Position numbers and translations under genes: made by a program. From an uncultured Clostridia bacterium (GTDB taxonomy: Bacteria; Bacillota; Clostridia; Oscillospirales; Acutalibacteraceae): a stretch of DNA of 5,744 nt. Where the stretch lies: NCBI GenBank assembly GCA_946409885.1, contig CAMJYF010000143.1, positions 1 through 5,744 of the forward strand, given 5' to 3'. Of the stretch, positions 5,715 to 5,744 are shown piece by piece (positions within the stretch are counted from its first letter, which is position 1; the number at the start of each line of letters is the position of its first letter). The notes beneath the pieces are model-generated. The model ran no database searches. It was not told the DNA's origin and saw only the letters and a program-made list of their open reading frames with translations.

Positions 5715-5744
5715 GGGGATTCTTTTATATTATTCCGACAAACA

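Overview
The window reads as a compact, single-direction locus. All four convincing genes lie on the minus strand, so transcription runs from the right edge to the left. Coding DNA is GC-rich, the intergenic promoter segments are strongly AT-rich, and the Shine-Dalgarno sites are GGAGGT/AAGGA. The protein types (OmpR-family regulator, HAMP kinase, membrane-anchored HtrA with a Gly/Tyr/Pro-rich leader) suggest a gut-type Clostridia, perhaps Oscillospiraceae/Ruminococcaceae. The taxon is an inference from style, not from a marker gene.

Layout in order of transcription: (1) 5744-5647 is an AT-rich promoter region with a good sigma-A-type promoter (TTGACA, 17 bp, TAAAAT) and two 11-bp direct repeats over the -10. 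(2) 5646-3979 encodes a 555-aa secreted protein that I do not recognise. (3) After 11 bp, 3967-3284 encodes an OmpR/PhoB-family response regulator. (4) A 92-bp gap follows with a hairpin and T-tract that looks like an attenuating terminator. (5) 3191-1656 encodes its partner sensor histidine kinase, with a cysteine-rich extracytoplasmic domain. (6) A 79-bp AT-rich gap carries a second pair of 11-bp repeats. (7) 1576 to beyond the left edge encodes a membrane-anchored HtrA/DegP-type serine protease with a PDZ domain, cut off by the window end.

Together this looks like an envelope or secretion-stress module. A two-component system senses something outside the membrane and sits beside a surface protease of the kind controlled by CssRS in Bacillus or found downstream of walRK (htrC/yycK). 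One 11-mer, TCTATTATAAA at the operon promoter and TCTATTTTAAA upstream of htrA, is shared with a single mismatch. In both places it belongs to an 11-bp-period direct repeat, as expected for an OmpR-family regulator. This supports, but does not prove, that the regulator controls both its own operon and htrA. The first gene, a secreted protein of unknown function co-transcribed with the regulator, is the most novel part.

No RNA genes, CRISPR arrays, insertion sequences or attachment sites were seen. No gene-free stretch exceeds 100 bases.
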